Source: an uncultured Porphyromonadaceae bacterium
GTDB taxonomy: Bacteria > Bacteroidota > Bacteroidia > Bacteroidales > Muribaculaceae
Assembly (NCBI GenBank): GCA_900550645.1
Contig: URTA01000024.1
Coordinates: forward strand, 1-35,208
Direction of reading: 5' to 3'
DNA length: 35,208 bases
Shown here: positions 1-8,152 of the stretch, one piece after another
How the letters are laid out: each line of letters starts with the position of its first letter
How positions within the stretch are numbered: position 1 is the stretch's first letter
The notes under the pieces: model-generated
Seen by the model: only the letters and a program-made list of their open reading frames with translations
Databases searched by the model: none
What the model was told of the DNA's origin: nothing
Position numbers and translations under genes: made by a program

Positions 1-2
1 AG

Positions 3-281
3 CCCTTTTTTCTCGCCAACTCTCCGAAAAGTTTAGCGGACACCAATAATTTTCAAGCAACCCGATTGCCCCGTTCATCTATTCGCTATTCTGACATGAG
101 CAAGCTGCACAGCATACTCCACGCAACATCTATGACAATAAGCAAGTTATTGGTCACAATACTGCTTATAGCCATTTATATGATTGTGATTATTCCCTAT
201 TCGATGTTCATAGGGTTCAACCGTACCATAACAACAAGAAACCACATCTACGATAAAGAGTCCCTGAAGCGGATGTGGTAA
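3..281 (+). CDS. Small one-pass membrane protein, 5' end outside window
   Basis: This frame is open from the window edge to a TAA stop at 279-281, so it may be the tail of a longer gene. The first ATG inside is at 96 and would give a 61-aa protein. From that ATG, residues about 14-40 form one strongly hydrophobic helix (Ile/Leu/Val/Tyr-rich, with a Pro near its end). A short charged tail follows, ending in Lys-Arg-Met-Trp. I recognise no family. Small single-helix proteins of this kind occur near polysaccharide or secretion genes in Bacteroidetes, but the upstream context is not visible. The hydrophobic pattern is clear in the sequence. Whether the gene starts at 96 or upstream of the window cannot be decided here. 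Confidence 0.4.
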   Translation, partial: PFFLANSPKSLADTNNFQATRLPRSSIRYSDMSKLHSILHATSMTISKLLVTILLIAIYMIVIIPYSMFIGFNRTITTRNHIYDKESLKRMW

Positions 282-282
282 C

Positions 283-304
283 GTCCGGACATGCGAGGCC
301 GGAC
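283..304 (+). terminator. Hairpin just after the first gene
   Basis: The six-base arms GTCCGG and CCGGAC begin two bases after the stop codon of the small membrane protein. No T tract follows, so this may be a 3' stabilising hairpin or a weak terminator rather than a classical intrinsic one. Confidence 0.3.
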
Positions 305-444
305 CTGAGCCGTAAGTGCTACATCTGAGCATCAAGCGGCCCAAGCCGCCTTGTGGTGAAATTATGTCTGGTCCAGCGCATGTCGCGCTTCAGGGGCAAA
401 GTTACTAATTTTTTCGGGATTATGGCGGTTACGGCTTTTTTTCG

Positions 445-452
445 TAACTTTG
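445..452 (+). promoter_or_regulatory. Candidate -7 box of the metal permease gene
   Basis: TAACTTTG matches the Bacteroidetes -7 consensus TAnnTTTG and lies 41 bp upstream of the chosen ATG at 494. No good TTTG/TTG lies 19-20 bp further upstream, so only half of the promoter is supported. Confidence 0.4.
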
Positions 453-493
453 CGAGGCTGTGCCGGCTGACTGCCGGCCGGCGGCTTTTGCCC

Positions 494-1294
494 ATGTTGG
501 AACTGCTGTCATACCCTTTCTTCCGCAATGCCCTTGCCGGAATCGTCCTCGTGTCGCTGACGTGCGCCCTTGCGGGCACTTACGTAGTGACGCGGCGGCG
601 CGTGTTCCTCACGGGGGGCATCACGCATGCCTGTTTCGGGGGGCTGGGGCTGGGGTATTTCTGCGGCGTCAGCCCGGTGCTGTACGCGGCGGCTTTTGCC
701 GTGGCGGGGGCATTGGGGGTTGACTGGCTGCACCGCCGCCAGGTGCGCAGCGATTCCGCCGTCGCGGTGGTGTGGGCTGCGGGTATGGCTCTCGGCACGC
801 TTTTCGTCTCGCTCTCTGACGGCTATGTGCCTGACCTGAATGCGTTCCTTTTCGGCAACGTGCTGACTGTCACTCCGTCAGACTTGTGGCTGTACCTGGC
901 TTTTGCCGTGGTTTTGGGATTGTTCTACCTGCTGGCTTATCCGTATATCGTTGCCGTAAGTTTCGACGCGGACTTTGCGCGGACGCGGCGTGTGCCTGTC
1001 ACGGCTGTCGACACTGTTATGACGGTGCTGACGGCGTTGTCGATAGTGCTTACTATCAAGATGATAGGCATCATGCTGCTGATTTCGCTGATGACGTTGC
1101 CGCAGATAACGGCAGAGCTGTTCACGTCGCGTTACCGCCGTATGCTGGTATATTCCGCCGCTTTGTCAGTGGCGTGCAGCGTTGGCGGGCTGCTGGTGTC
1201 CTATTTCATCTCGGTGCCGGCGTCAGCTGCTATAGTCTTGCTGATGATATTGGCGTATGCCGTCGCCCGCGTCATTCGCGCCGCGAGCCGCTGA
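494..1294 (+). CDS. ABC-3 family metal ion transporter permease (ZnuB-like)
   Basis: This 266-aa integral membrane protein has about eight hydrophobic segments and fits the ABC-3 (zinc/manganese/iron) permease family. Near the N-terminus it has the family's pattern of a first helix followed by Arg-Arg-Arg and a Gly-Gly-x-x-His-Ala-Cys-Phe-Gly-Gly-Leu-Gly stretch. The C-terminal helices carry the Leu-Leu-Ile-Ser-Leu-Met-Thr-Leu-Pro motif that normally contacts the ATPase or metal path. The frame is open back to 353, but homology begins at the ATG at 494, which also sits just downstream of a -7 box. Neither an ATPase nor a solute-binding protein is adjacent inside the window, so its partners are elsewhere or upstream of the edge. 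Metal specificity cannot be read from the sequence. Confidence 0.85.
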   Translation: MLELLSYPFFRNALAGIVLVSLTCALAGTYVVTRRRVFLTGGITHACFGGLGLGYFCGVSPVLYAAAFAVAGALGVDWLHRRQVRSDSAVAVVWAAGMALGTLFVSLSDGYVPDLNAFLFGNVLTVTPSDLWLYLAFAVVLGLFYLLAYPYIVAVSFDADFARTRRVPVTAVDTVMTVLTALSIVLTIKMIGIMLLISLMTLPQITAELFTSRYRRMLVYSAALSVACSVGGLLVSYFISVPASAAIVLLMILAYAVARVIRAASR

Positions 1295-1427
1295 CATTAC
1301 TCTTTATTTCCTGAAATGGCTGTGCTTTTTAGTCGTATCTATCTGCACCAGCGACACAAAAACAGCTGACTGCGGATTAGACTCCCAACGCAACACACTG
1401 CATATCAATATCATACAAACAAGCTTC

Positions 1428-1457
1428 CAAATAAGCAGATTTAAATCTGCTTATTTG
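1428..1457. terminator. Perfect 30-nt palindrome between convergent genes
   Basis: The arm CAAATAAGCAGATTT (1428-1442) is followed immediately by its exact reverse complement (1443-1457). It lies between the convergent metal permease gene (ending 1294) and surE (ending 1491). Each arm starts A-rich and ends T-rich, as expected for a bidirectional intrinsic terminator read from both sides. A dimeric regulator site is a less likely alternative. Confidence 0.65.
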
Positions 1458-1490
1458 CACCTCTGACGAGGCGTTAGGGTGATGTGAGTG

Positions 1491-2273
1491 TCAGAAGGAG
1501 CGGCTGAGGTTGCGGATTGTCGTCGGCACGAGGCTGGACGGCGCGGTGCGGTCGAGCAGCGTCGGCACTATCGACACTATGCCGTGGGCGAGGCACCACT
1601 CGTCGGTGTCGGTCGCTTCCGGCTCCTCGTTGATGAACTGCCCTTTCAGCCAGTAGAAGTCTTTTCCCACGGGGTCTTTGTAACATTCGTACTCGTCGGT
1701 CCACTTTCCCCGGCATGCACGCACCACCCTCATCTCTCGCGGCGGCACGGCGCTGTTCGGTATGTTGACGTTTAGGCAGACCCCCTCCGGCAGCCCGCTG
1801 GCAAGCACCTCGCTGACGATGCGTTTCACAAACGGGCGGCAGGGCTTGAAATTGGCCTTCATGGAATGGTCGGTGAGGGAGAAGCCGATGCTGGGTATGT
1901 CAAAGGCGCACCCTTCGAAGACCGCGCCCATGGTGCCGGAATACACCACGTTTATAGCGGCGTTAGAGCCATGGTTGATGCCGGCGACCACCAGGTCGGG
2001 CAGACGCGGCACGACGGTGTTAAGAGCCAGCTTGACACAGTCCACCGGCGTGCCGTTGACGCGGTACATCTCGGCGATGCCGTAGTCCTCCACGCGGATG
2101 ATGCGCATGGCGTTGTTGACTGTTATCGCCATCGACTGCCCGGAGCGCGGCGCGTCGGGGCATACGGCTATGACATGGCCGAAGGGTTCGAGCATCTCGA
2201 TGAGTGCACGGACTCCCGGCGCAAGGTATCCGTCGTCGTTGCTTACTAATATTACCGGTTTGTAATCAGACAT
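1491..2273 (-). CDS. surE: 5'/3'-nucleotidase SurE
   Basis: This 260-aa protein is a metal-dependent nucleoside monophosphate phosphatase of the SurE family, cytosolic and linked to stationary-phase survival. The expected metal ligands are visible: Asp13-Asp14 in Ser-Asn-Asp-Asp-Gly-Tyr, Ser44 in Arg-Ser-Gly-Gln-Ser, and Asn100 in Gly-Ile-Asn-His-Gly-Ser-Asn. Length is normal for the family. It is the last gene of the minus-strand housekeeping run, 33 bp after the glycosyltransferase gene, and its transcript probably ends at the 30-nt palindrome near 1440. The ATG at 2273 starts directly before the first beta strand, so the start is secure. Confidence 0.95.
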   Translation of the reverse strand: MSDYKPVILVSNDDGYLAPGVRALIEMLEPFGHVIAVCPDAPRSGQSMAITVNNAMRIIRVEDYGIAEMYRVNGTPVDCVKLALNTVVPRLPDLVVAGINHGSNAAINVVYSGTMGAVFEGCAFDIPSIGFSLTDHSMKANFKPCRPFVKRIVSEVLASGLPEGVCLNVNIPNSAVPPREMRVVRACRGKWTDEYECYKDPVGKDFYWLKGQFINEEPEATDTDEWCLAHGIVSIVPTLLDRTAPSSLVPTTIRNLSRSF

Positions 2274-2306
2274 ATACAGGTGCTTTTATAAGTGTGATAT
2301 GTGTCG

Positions 2307-3299
2307 TTATTTCTTCATGCCACGCAGGTACCGGTCCACGATGATGTTGCGCTGCGCACCGGGGAGGCGCGACATGTACTCGTGCTGCGGCAGGTCGGTG
2401 TATTTGCGGCGCATACGGCGGAAGTCACGGTGCGCCCGCAGCACAGCGGCAGCGTGGCGGAAATTGAACTTGGCGGCATACATCATGAACGCGAGCGTGT
2501 CCATCAGGCGGCGGCGCAGCAACAGCTTGCGCCCCTCGCGCCGGGGCATGTTCTTGTGCAGCAGCAACAGGTTGTTGCGGAAGTTGAGGTACGTCTTGCG
2601 CGGGTCTGACTTGTCGAGCGACGCGCCGCCCACGTGGAATACCGTCGAGTCCGGGACACAGCAGATGCGCCAGCCGCGAGCATGAATGCGGCAGCAGAGG
2701 TCTATCTCCTCCATGTGGGCGAAGAAGTCGGCGTCAAGCCCTCCGGCGGCGAAATACTCGTCGGTGCGCACCATCAGCGCTGCGCCCGAGGCCCAGCAGA
2801 TGTCAGCCGGCTCGCCGTCATACTGCCCCTCGTCGCGCTCCACGCAGTCGAACAGCCGCCCACGGCAATACGGGTAGCCCAGGCGGTCGATGTAGCCACC
2901 GGCTGCGCCGGCATACTCAAACATCTCGCGGTGGCGGAAACTGCGTATCTTGGGCTGCACGGCAGCCACGTCGGGGTGCTCGCGCATGAACGCCAGCAGC
3001 GGCCGCGTCCACCCGGGCGTGACCTCGACATCAGAATTGAGCAGCAGCGAGTACTTGTATCCCGCCTCGCGTATGGCGCGGTTGTACCCCTCGGCAAAGC
3101 CGTAGTTGCGGTCCAGGCGGATGATGCGTATCTGCGGCATCTCGCGCTGCATCCACGCCACAGACTCGTCGTCCGACCCGTTGTCGGCGACTATCAGGTC
3201 GGTATCCTCGTCTATGGTATGTTCCGCCGCCGTGGGGAGGAACTGTTTCAGCAGCGCCACGCCGTTCCAGTTGAGTATTATTACTGCGAGTTCTTTCAT
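2307..3299 (-). CDS. Glycosyltransferase family 2 (rhamnosyltransferase-like)
   Basis: This 330-aa protein has a GT-A fold glycosyltransferase domain over its first ~260 residues. The nucleotide-binding start Ile-Ile-Leu-Asn-Trp-Asn-Gly is at residues 7-13. Asp-Asn-Gly-Ser-Asp-Asp is at 39-44. The metal-binding Asn-Ser-Asp-Val-Glu-Val is near 88-93, and a later Met-Glu-Glu-Ile-Asp-Leu-Cys-Arg acceptor motif is present. The C-terminal 70 residues are Arg/Lys-rich amphipathic helices, typical of a membrane-associated enzyme facing the inner leaflet. It resembles WbbL-type rhamnosyltransferases, but donor and acceptor cannot be assigned. Its ATG overlaps the mtaB stop codon (ATGA), so the two are translationally coupled in one operon. 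Confidence 0.88.
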   Translation of the reverse strand: MKELAVIILNWNGVALLKQFLPTAAEHTIDEDTDLIVADNGSDDESVAWMQREMPQIRIIRLDRNYGFAEGYNRAIREAGYKYSLLLNSDVEVTPGWTRPLLAFMREHPDVAAVQPKIRSFRHREMFEYAGAAGGYIDRLGYPYCRGRLFDCVERDEGQYDGEPADICWASGAALMVRTDEYFAAGGLDADFFAHMEEIDLCCRIHARGWRICCVPDSTVFHVGGASLDKSDPRKTYLNFRNNLLLLHKNMPRREGRKLLLRRRLMDTLAFMMYAAKFNFRHAAAVLRAHRDFRRMRRKYTDLPQHEYMSRLPGAQRNIIVDRYLRGMKK

Positions 3300-4609
3300 T
3301 TTACAACGGCATTTATCATGTCAGGGTTCTGCGCGTCTGCCCCTTGCAGGTATGCCGGGGTGACGGTGTTGATGAGTTTCGTGTCGAGCGTCGCAATCAC
3401 GCGCAGGTAGTTGTCCGTCAGTCCGTGCATACGCCCGCCGGCGTGTGCGCTTTCCCATAGCACGGGGCGCACGGTACCGGTCATCGAGGCGATGAACGAC
3501 TGCAGCTTCCTCTCCGAGAGGGCGTTGAGCGCAGCCACGCGCAGGTTCTTCTCGTGCTGGTCCACTGCGCCGCCCAGGTGCAACGCCGCCGTGCCGGGAC
3601 GCTCACTGTACGGGAACACGTGCATCCGCGTCACCGGCAGCGACTCAACAAATCGGTATGACTTTTCCCACTCCACCGCGTCCTCGCCGCGTGCGCCGGT
3701 CATTATGTCTATGCCTATGAACGCATCGGGCAGCTCGCTGCGGACAGCGGCTATGCGGTCGGCAAACAGGCGCGTGTCGTAGCGGCGGTTCATCAGCCGC
3801 AGCACCTTGTCAGAGCCTGACTGCAGCGGTATGTGGAAATGGGGCATGAACGCCCGCGACTCGCGTGCCACCCAGCGGATTATCTCCGGGGTGAGCAGGT
3901 TAGGCTCAATCGACGATATGCGGAAGCGGTCTATCCCCTCGACAGCGTCAAGGGCGCGTATCAGGTCGAAGAATGTATGCTCCGTCCCCCTGCCGTAATC
4001 ACCTATGTTCACGCCGGTTATCACTATCTCGCGGCCGCCGGCTGCTGCTGCCTGACGAGCCTGCGCCACTATGTCGGCGACAGAGCCGCTGCGGCTGCGC
4101 CCGCGTGCGTAGGGTATGGTGCAGTAGGTGCAGAAATAGTCGCAGCCGTCCTGCACCTTCAGGAAATAGCGGGTGCGGTCGCCTCGCTCGCACGAGGGCA
4201 TGAACGGCGTGCCGACATCCATGGGCGACACATCGACTATCGGGCGGCGCATCTCGAGCCAGGTGTCGAGGTATTGCGCTATGCGCAGCTTGTCATTCGC
4301 GCCTACCACTATGTCCACCCCCTCTATGGAAGCCACCTCCTCGCTCTTCAGCTGTGCATAGCAGCCGGTGACGATGATGACCGCCTCGGGGTACTGGCGG
4401 GCCAGCCGCTTGATGAGGTGCCGCCCCTTCTTGTCTGCCGTTTCCGTGACCGAACAGGTGTTGACCACACACACATCGGGCGCGTCGTCCTCTGCGGCAC
4501 GCGATATGCCCCTCTCCGCGAGCATCTTGCCAACAGTCGAGGTCTCCGCAAAATTGAGTTTGCAACCGAGTGTGTAATAAGCGGCAGTGAGGCAGTCCTT
4601 CTTTTCCAT
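3296..4609 (-). CDS. mtaB: tRNA (t6A37) methylthiotransferase MtaB
   Basis: This 437-aa radical-SAM methylthiotransferase converts t6A to ms2t6A at position 37 of tRNA. It has the three-part MTTase layout. An N-terminal UPF0004 domain carries Cys16, Cys52 and Cys83, which bind the auxiliary 4Fe-4S cluster. The radical-SAM motif Cys156-x3-Cys160-x2-Cys163 follows, and a C-terminal TRAM-like RNA-binding segment ends the protein. The Thr-Leu-Gly-Cys-Lys-Leu-Asn start is that of MtaB rather than MiaB or RimO. The frame extends to an ATG at 4639, but a -7 box (4615-4622) lies between the two ATGs, so 4609 is preferred. It is coupled to the downstream glycosyltransferase by an ATGA overlap. Confidence 0.92.
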   Translation of the reverse strand: MEKKDCLTAAYYTLGCKLNFAETSTVGKMLAERGISRAAEDDAPDVCVVNTCSVTETADKKGRHLIKRLARQYPEAVIIVTGCYAQLKSEEVASIEGVDIVVGANDKLRIAQYLDTWLEMRRPIVDVSPMDVGTPFMPSCERGDRTRYFLKVQDGCDYFCTYCTIPYARGRSRSGSVADIVAQARQAAAAGGREIVITGVNIGDYGRGTEHTFFDLIRALDAVEGIDRFRISSIEPNLLTPEIIRWVARESRAFMPHFHIPLQSGSDKVLRLMNRRYDTRLFADRIAAVRSELPDAFIGIDIMTGARGEDAVEWEKSYRFVESLPVTRMHVFPYSERPGTAALHLGGAVDQHEKNLRVAALNALSERKLQSFIASMTGTVRPVLWESAHAGGRMHGLTDNYLRVIATLDTKLINTVTPAYLQGADAQNPDMINAVVK

Positions 4610-4614
4610 AGGCA

Positions 4615-4646
4615 CAAAGTTAACAATAAATCGGCACATACGGAAA
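4615..4646 (-). promoter_or_regulatory. Promoter of mtaB, possibly leaderless
   Basis: Read on the minus strand, TTTC (4643-4646), 20 bp and TAACTTTG (4615-4622) match the Bacteroidetes promoter with one mismatch in the -33 box. Only five bases separate the -7 box from the mtaB ATG, so transcription would start at or beside the start codon. Confidence 0.5.
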
Positions 4647-4672
4647 CGCCCGTGCCGCGCTGCCTCGGCGCG

Positions 4673-5422
4673 TCAACGTCCGGAAAGCGCGTCGGCAACC
4701 GCCGCCATGCGCACCCACACGCGGTCGGGTATCATGCGCCACAGCGACACCACTGTCCGCCACTTCCAGTCCACCACAGCCACGCGCTCGCGGCGCACTA
4801 TCGCCCGTATGATGCGCGGAAGCACCCTGCCGACAGTCATCTCCATGGGATAGCCCGCGCCCTCGTGCAGCAGCGGAGTGCGCACCCACCCGGGGCGTAT
4901 GTCGGTAAACGAGATGCCGGCTCTTTCGGCACGCGACAGCTGCTCCATAGCCGTCAGGTATGTCGAGGCAAATCGTTTGGAGGAGGAATAAGCCGACATC
5001 CTCCCGATCCCCTTCGTTCCGGCTATCGACGTGACAGCTGCTATGTGTCCGCGCACTCCATGGTCGCGCATCCAGCGGTAGGCAGCGCTCACCATACGCG
5101 CAAACCCTACGGCGTTGGTCTCCGTGATTTCCGCCTCACGTTCCGGCGACAGCGAGGGATTGTCATAGCCGATACCGGCAACGTGTATGTAATAGTCCAT
5201 GCCGCCGACCTCCCTGACAAGTGCGCAGAGACGGCCGGCAGCATCAGTATCTGTTATGTCTATCTCCGCCACGGTGACGTTGCCCGGATATTTCTCCTGC
5301 AACTCGCGCAGCGGCGCGGTGCGGCGGGCAGCCACGCCGAGGCACACTCCGCGAGAGGCGAAAGCCTCCGCCAATGCCAGCCCTATGCCTGACGATGCCC
5401 CGACGATTACAACCCGCTTCAT
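4673..5422 (-). CDS. Short-chain dehydrogenase/reductase (SDR)
   Basis: This 249-aa classical SDR binds NAD(P)H through Gly-Ala-Ser-Ser-Gly-Ile-Gly at residues 8-14. Catalytic residues are visible as Asn103, Ser132, Tyr145 and Lys149 (Tyr-Ser-Ser-Ser-Lys). The usual Asn-Asn-Ala-Gly is replaced by His-Val-Ala-Gly at 80-83. An Arg and a run of basic residues after the second beta strand hint at NADPH preference, which is inference. The C-terminal ~40 residues are hydrophobic and Arg-rich, as in SDRs that associate with membranes. It lies 71 bp after queA and 63 bp before mtaB on the same strand. The substrate is unknown. Confidence 0.87.
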   Translation of the reverse strand: MKRVVIVGASSGIGLALAEAFASRGVCLGVAARRTAPLRELQEKYPGNVTVAEIDITDTDAAGRLCALVREVGGMDYYIHVAGIGYDNPSLSPEREAEITETNAVGFARMVSAAYRWMRDHGVRGHIAAVTSIAGTKGIGRMSAYSSSKRFASTYLTAMEQLSRAERAGISFTDIRPGWVRTPLLHEGAGYPMEMTVGRVLPRIIRAIVRRERVAVVDWKWRTVVSLWRMIPDRVWVRMAAVADALSGR

Positions 5423-5493
5423 CTACATCCTTTCATTACTGCTTAGGGTATTCGCATGCCGCCTCGTGTATTTGCCATAATTGACACAACAGG

Positions 5494-6546
5494 TCACTTC
5501 AACACGAGCATCGCGTCGCCGTATGCGCCAAATTGGTATTTTTCTTTTATTGCAACCTCGTATGCCTTCATCACTGTGTCATATCCGCCGAAAGCGGCTA
5601 CCATCATCAGCATGGTGCTGTAGGGCATGTGAAAATTAGAAATCATTGCATCACAAACTGTGAATTCATACGGGGGGAATATGAACCGGTTTGTCCACCC
5701 CTGGTAGGTCATGATGTGTCCGTTCATGCATACCGAGCTGGCTATGGCACGCATGGTGGATGTGCCGACGGCGCAGACGCGGCTCTTGCGGTCCTTGGCA
5801 GCATTGACCATATCGACAAGCTGCTCGTCAACGGTCATGTCCTCGGAATCCATGCGGTGCTTGGTGAGGTCTTCTACGTCGATGTCACGGTAGTTGCCGC
5901 GTCCGGAGTGCAGAGTGAGGAACCCTTTTTGTATGCCTTTGATTTCAAGGCGTTTCAGCAGTTCGCGGCTGAAGTGCAGACCAGCGGCTGGAGCCATGAC
6001 CGCGCCCTCGTTGCGGGCATACAGGCACTGGTAGCGTTGCGCATCCTCTGGCTCGACGGGGCGGGTGATGTAGTCGGGCAGCGGGGTCTGGCCCAGGGCG
6101 TATAGGGATTTCTGGAACTCGTCGTGGTCGCCGTCATAGAGGAAGCGTAGCGTGCGGCCGCGAGAGGTAGTATTGTCGATGACCTCGGCCACAAGAGCCT
6201 GGTCAGAGCCGAAATATAGTTTGTTGCCGATGCGTATCTTGCGTGCCGGCTCCACCAGCACGTCCCAGAACTTGCTCATCGGATTGAGCTCACGGAGCAG
6301 GAACACCTCGATTTTGGCGCCGTTCTTCTCCTTGATGCCGTAGAGGCGAGCCGGGAACACTTTCGTGTCGTTGAAAACCATCACATCGCCGTCGTCAAAA
6401 TAGTTTATGACATCCTTGAATATATGGTGGCTTATCTCCCCGGTCTTGCTGTTGACGACCATCATGCGGCACTCGTCACGGTTTTCCGAGGGGTATTGCG
6501 CTATTAGCTCCTGCGGCAGTGTGAATTTGAATTGTGATAGCTTCAT
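5494..6546 (-). CDS. queA: tRNA preQ1(34) S-adenosylmethionine ribosyltransferase-isomerase QueA
   Basis: This 350-aa enzyme transfers and isomerises the ribosyl group of SAM onto preQ1 at tRNA position 34, giving epoxyqueuosine. Family landmarks are Leu-Pro-x-Glu-Leu-Ile-Ala-Gln-Tyr-Pro near residue 10, Phe-Asn-Asp-Thr-Lys-Val near 58, the Glu-Gly-Ala-Val-x-Ala-Pro-Ala-Ala-Gly-Leu-His-Phe core, and Lys-His-x-Met-Asp-Ser-Glu. The family's Gly-x-Gly-Thr-Phe loop reads Gly-Arg-Gly-Asn-Tyr-Arg here, a conservative variant. Length is normal. It lies 48 bp downstream of truB in the ftsX-uppP-truB-queA order common in Bacteroidetes, so it is probably read from the ftsX promoter. Confidence 0.95.
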   Translation of the reverse strand: MKLSQFKFTLPQELIAQYPSENRDECRMMVVNSKTGEISHHIFKDVINYFDDGDVMVFNDTKVFPARLYGIKEKNGAKIEVFLLRELNPMSKFWDVLVEPARKIRIGNKLYFGSDQALVAEVIDNTTSRGRTLRFLYDGDHDEFQKSLYALGQTPLPDYITRPVEPEDAQRYQCLYARNEGAVMAPAAGLHFSRELLKRLEIKGIQKGFLTLHSGRGNYRDIDVEDLTKHRMDSEDMTVDEQLVDMVNAAKDRKSRVCAVGTSTMRAIASSVCMNGHIMTYQGWTNRFIFPPYEFTVCDAMISNFHMPYSTMLMMVAAFGGYDTVMKAYEVAIKEKYQFGAYGDAMLVLK

Positions 6547-6594
6547 ATTCTTGTCAGTTTCGTTACTGGTTGTTTTTGATGTTGGTTGTGTGTG

Positions 6595-7335
6595 TCAGTT
6601 GCTCGCCGGCTGGGTGTACCCTTCGGGGAATGTCAGCACGGCGGTCGATATATGCTCGATGGCCTGGTCTATTGTCATCGCGCTGTCTGCGCGGTAGCTG
6701 CCGACGCGAGTGCGGCGCAACGCCGTGAGGTGAGCGCCGCTGCCGAGGGCGTTGCCGATGTCGCGAGCCAGGGCGCGTATGTATGTGCCCTTGCCGCACA
6801 CCACGCGTATGCGCAGTGTCAGCCGTCCCTCCTCGTCACGGCCGAAGGAGAGCGTCTCCAGCTCCTTTATCTCGAGCGGCTTGGCACGCAATTCCACTTC
6901 CTGGCCGCGCCGCGCAAACTTGTACGCCCGCCTGCCGTCCACCTTGACGGCAGAGAATACCGGCGGCACTTGCATTATGTGTCCCCGGAACGAGGCGAGA
7001 GCCACCTCCACCCCCTCGGCAGTGATATGGTCTACCGGGAAAGTGGCGTCTACCTGTGTCTCGAGGTCGAAACTCGGGGTTGTCGCGCCCAGGCACAGGT
7101 CAGCCACATACTCCTTGTCTCCGGCCTGCAGCTCCTCGATGAGTTTCGTGGCGCGTCCTGTGCAGACTATCAGCACTCCCGTGGCGAGAGGGTCGAGCGT
7201 CCCGGCATGGCCGACCTTGAACTTGCGTACGCCCAGGCGGCGTTGCACCGCGCCGCGCAGACGCTTCACCGCGTCAAAGCTCGTCCATCCCAGAGGCTTG
7301 TCTATGCAGATGATTTCTCCGCTTACCAGGTCCAT
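6595..7335 (-). CDS. truB: tRNA pseudouridine(55) synthase TruB
   Basis: This 246-aa pseudouridine synthase makes pseudouridine 55 in the T loop of tRNAs. The catalytic Asp48 lies in Gly-His-Ala-Gly-Thr-Leu-Asp-Pro-Leu-Ala-Thr-Gly (42-53). The Lys-Pro-x-Gly-Trp-Thr-Ser motif is at 13-19, and Gly-Lys-Gly-Thr-Tyr-Ile-Arg-x-Leu-Ala-Arg-Asp is in the C-terminal half. It is short, with no PUA domain, like many Bacteroidetes TruB proteins. The ATG lies one base after the uppP stop, so the two are tightly coupled. Confidence 0.95.
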   Translation of the reverse strand: MDLVSGEIICIDKPLGWTSFDAVKRLRGAVQRRLGVRKFKVGHAGTLDPLATGVLIVCTGRATKLIEELQAGDKEYVADLCLGATTPSFDLETQVDATFPVDHITAEGVEVALASFRGHIMQVPPVFSAVKVDGRRAYKFARRGQEVELRAKPLEIKELETLSFGRDEEGRLTLRIRVVCGKGTYIRALARDIGNALGSGAHLTALRRTRVGSYRADSAMTIDQAIEHISTAVLTFPEGYTQPASN

Positions 7336-7336
7336 G

Positions 7337-8149
7337 TCACCACATTATACATATAACACCCATGATGACGCAGTATAGGGCAAACCATATCAGCTTCCCT
7401 TTGCTCACCAGCGAAATCATCCACTTGCATGCGCAGCAGCCCACGATGAACGCGGCGACAAAGCCTATGGCGAGCGAGGTCGGCGGTATCGCCTCGCCGG
7501 CTTCGCCTGACAGTATGTCCTTGAGGTCGAGCAGCGTCTCGCCGAGTATCGGGATTATGACCATGAGAAACGAGAAGTGCGCCACGCTGCTCTTCTTGTC
7601 GCCGAGTATGAGGCCGGTGGCAATGGTGGTGCCGCTGCGGCTGAGGCCGGGAAGCACCGCTACCGCCTGTGCGCAGCCTATTACGACGGAATCGCGCCAT
7701 GTCACCTCATGCCCGCGCTCGTTGCCGCCGCGTGCGCGGCGTGCCGTGGCATACTGCGCGAAACACAGCAGCAATGCCGTGACACACAGGCAGATGCCCA
7801 CAGTCAGAAGGCCGTTGCCGAAGAATTGCTCTACCTGGTCCTTGAAGAACACGCCCACGATGCCCACTGGCACCGCGCTCAGGAGCAGCTTGCAGACATA
7901 GTAGAAATTGTCGTCGCGGCGAAATGTGAAGAACGAGCGGCACAAGCCGGAAAACATGCGCCACAATATCACAATGGTACTCAGCACCGTAGCGGCGTGA
8001 ACTACGATGTCAAACTGCAGTATGCGGTCTGACGGCAAATCCACGCCGAGCAGCTCACGGCATATCTCGAGATGACCGCTCGAGCTGATAGGAAGGTATT
8101 CGGCAAGTCCCTGGACTATGCCGAGTATAAGCGCGTGTAACCAGTCCAT
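7337..8149 (-). CDS. uppP: Undecaprenyl-diphosphate phosphatase UppP (BacA)
   Basis: This 270-aa multi-pass inner-membrane enzyme dephosphorylates undecaprenyl diphosphate so the lipid carrier can be reused for peptidoglycan and surface polysaccharide synthesis. Both BacA signature motifs are visible: Glu17-Tyr-Leu-Pro-Ile-Ser-Ser-Ser-Gly-His-Leu near the N-terminus and Pro-Gly-Leu-Ser-Arg171-Ser-Gly-Thr-Thr (167-175). Hydrophobic helices fill the rest. It starts 3 bp after the DUF3098 gene and is followed 1 bp later by truB. It could supply lipid carrier for the exopolysaccharide operon in the same window, but that link is functional only. Confidence 0.95.
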   Translation of the reverse strand: MDWLHALILGIVQGLAEYLPISSSGHLEICRELLGVDLPSDRILQFDIVVHAATVLSTIVILWRMFSGLCRSFFTFRRDDNFYYVCKLLLSAVPVGIVGVFFKDQVEQFFGNGLLTVGICLCVTALLLCFAQYATARRARGGNERGHEVTWRDSVVIGCAQAVAVLPGLSRSGTTIATGLILGDKKSSVAHFSFLMVIIPILGETLLDLKDILSGEAGEAIPPTSLAIGFVAAFIVGCCACKWMISLVSKGKLIWFALYCVIMGVICIMW

Positions 8150-8152
8150 TGC

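Noticed and set aside
290..404. Possible small RNA on the minus strand starting near a TAACTTTG box (397-404), with an SRP-like UCAGGUCCGG word
   Set aside because: The SRP tetraloop and GGAAGCAG parts are missing, and no -33 box is found at the right distance.
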